Source of the DNA: Dysosmobacter sp.
GTDB taxonomy: Bacteria; Bacillota; Clostridia; Oscillospirales; Oscillospiraceae
Assembly (NCBI GenBank): GCA_026169195.1
Contig: JAPFEH010000005.1
Span: 1 to 40,836, forward strand
Reading direction: 5' to 3'
Length of the DNA: 40,836 nucleotides
Below, piece by piece: positions 40,468 through 40,836 of this stretch (position 1 is its first letter; every line of letters begins with the position of its first letter). Position numbers and translations under genes: made by a program. The notes below the pieces were generated by a model. The model saw only the letters and a list, made by a program, of their open reading frames with translations, made no database searches and was not told the origin of the DNA.

Positions 40468-40836
40468 TCAATCAAAAATCACGGTCTTCACCACGGCAAA
40501 GGCTTCCCGCAGATAATAGTTTACTTCCAAATGGAGCCACGGCAGCCGCGCGGGGACCCCGATCACTGCGCCGTAATCCTGCTTCCACTCCCCGATCAGC
40601 TCCGCTCTGGCGATATGAAAATCATTGGTCACAACCGCGATCCGGCTTTCCGCGGGGTCAATGCCCCGCTCTGCCAGCAGCGCTCCGGAAAAGGCGAAGT
40701 TTTCCGCTGTATCGGCGGCCCGTTCCTCCAAAATGAGCCGCTCCGGATCCACTCCCCGCTCCACCAGATACTCTGCCATGCATCGGGCCTCTGTGATCTC
40801 CTCGCCATATCCCTGTCCGCCGGTCAGCACCACCGG
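40468..40836 (-). CDS. YdcF/ElyC-like DUF218 protein, C-terminal part (cut by window end)
   Basis: The last ~122 residues of a YdcF-family protein are present; the frame is open through the window edge, so the N-terminus lies outside. The family is seen in VVLTGGQGYGEEITEARCMAEYL, the ERAADTAENFAFS segment, VVTNDFHIARAEL and the final VNYYLREAFAVVK. DUF218 proteins bind nucleotides or act in cell-envelope metabolism, with no firm reaction. It heads the minus-strand unit with the flavodoxin and prfA genes. Confidence 0.85.
   Translation of the reverse strand, partial: PVVLTGGQGYGEEITEARCMAEYLVERGVDPERLILEERAADTAENFAFSGALLAERGIDPAESRIAVVTNDFHIARAELIGEWKQDYGAVIGVPARLPWLHLEVNYYLREAFAVVKTVIFD

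Noticed and set aside
1..40836. CRISPR arrays, rRNA genes and replication origins
   Set aside because: No regularly spaced repeats, no rRNA signature stretches and no DnaA-box clusters were noticed on either strand.

Overview
The window comes from a spore-forming Clostridia chromosome, most likely an Oscillospirales-type gut Firmicute. The reasons are a GC-rich ylxM-ffh-rpsP-khpA-rimM-trmD core, a cwlJ-gerQ spore germination pair, a DivIVA-like coiled-coil protein, a large serine recombinase, and Shine-Dalgarno sites of the AGGAGG type before nearly every gene. The genus is inferred, not proven.

Region by region: (1) 1-5260 is a gene graveyard. It holds a type I restriction-modification locus in which an S-like gene, hsdM, hsdR and a YgjP/DUF45 metallopeptidase are all truncated, fused or frameshifted, followed by a dead large serine recombinase (no catalytic N-terminus, one in-frame amber stop). 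(2) 5264-7560 is a minus-strand operon of a DUF819 membrane protein and an M19 dipeptidase. (3) 7652-12080 is the SRP, ribosome and tRNA-modification core with clear promoters and terminators. (4) 12105-14502 holds a nitroreductase, cwlJ-gerQ and a DUF624 membrane protein on the minus strand. (5) 14597-21322 is a LacI-regulated carbohydrate-type ABC importer operon that also carries a ComEC-like metallo-beta-lactamase-fold hydrolase, with operator-like dyads before the regulator and palindromes before the transporter.

(6) 21459-29850 looks like an A/T-richer genomic island ending at the 3' end of a tRNA-Arg gene. It carries a three-gene membrane cassette in which all three proteins have DUF3592-like domains (one also has MORN repeats), a decayed IS481-like transposase, and a complete type II restriction-modification system in the order methyltransferase, two-HTH regulator, MvaI/BcnI-type endonuclease. 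(7) 29850-40836 is housekeeping again: tRNA-Arg, a DivIVA-like protein, an ACT-PFL pair, an ACT-hom-lysC amino-acid operon, and a translation/coenzyme operon (YdcF, flavodoxin, prfA, a Sua5-CoaE fusion, M18 aminopeptidase).

The least explained parts are the DUF3592/MORN cassette, the hydrolase inside the sugar importer operon, the double-HTH controller of the restriction system, and the Sua5-CoaE fusion. All calls rest on reading the sequence and on recalled family features; no database search was run.
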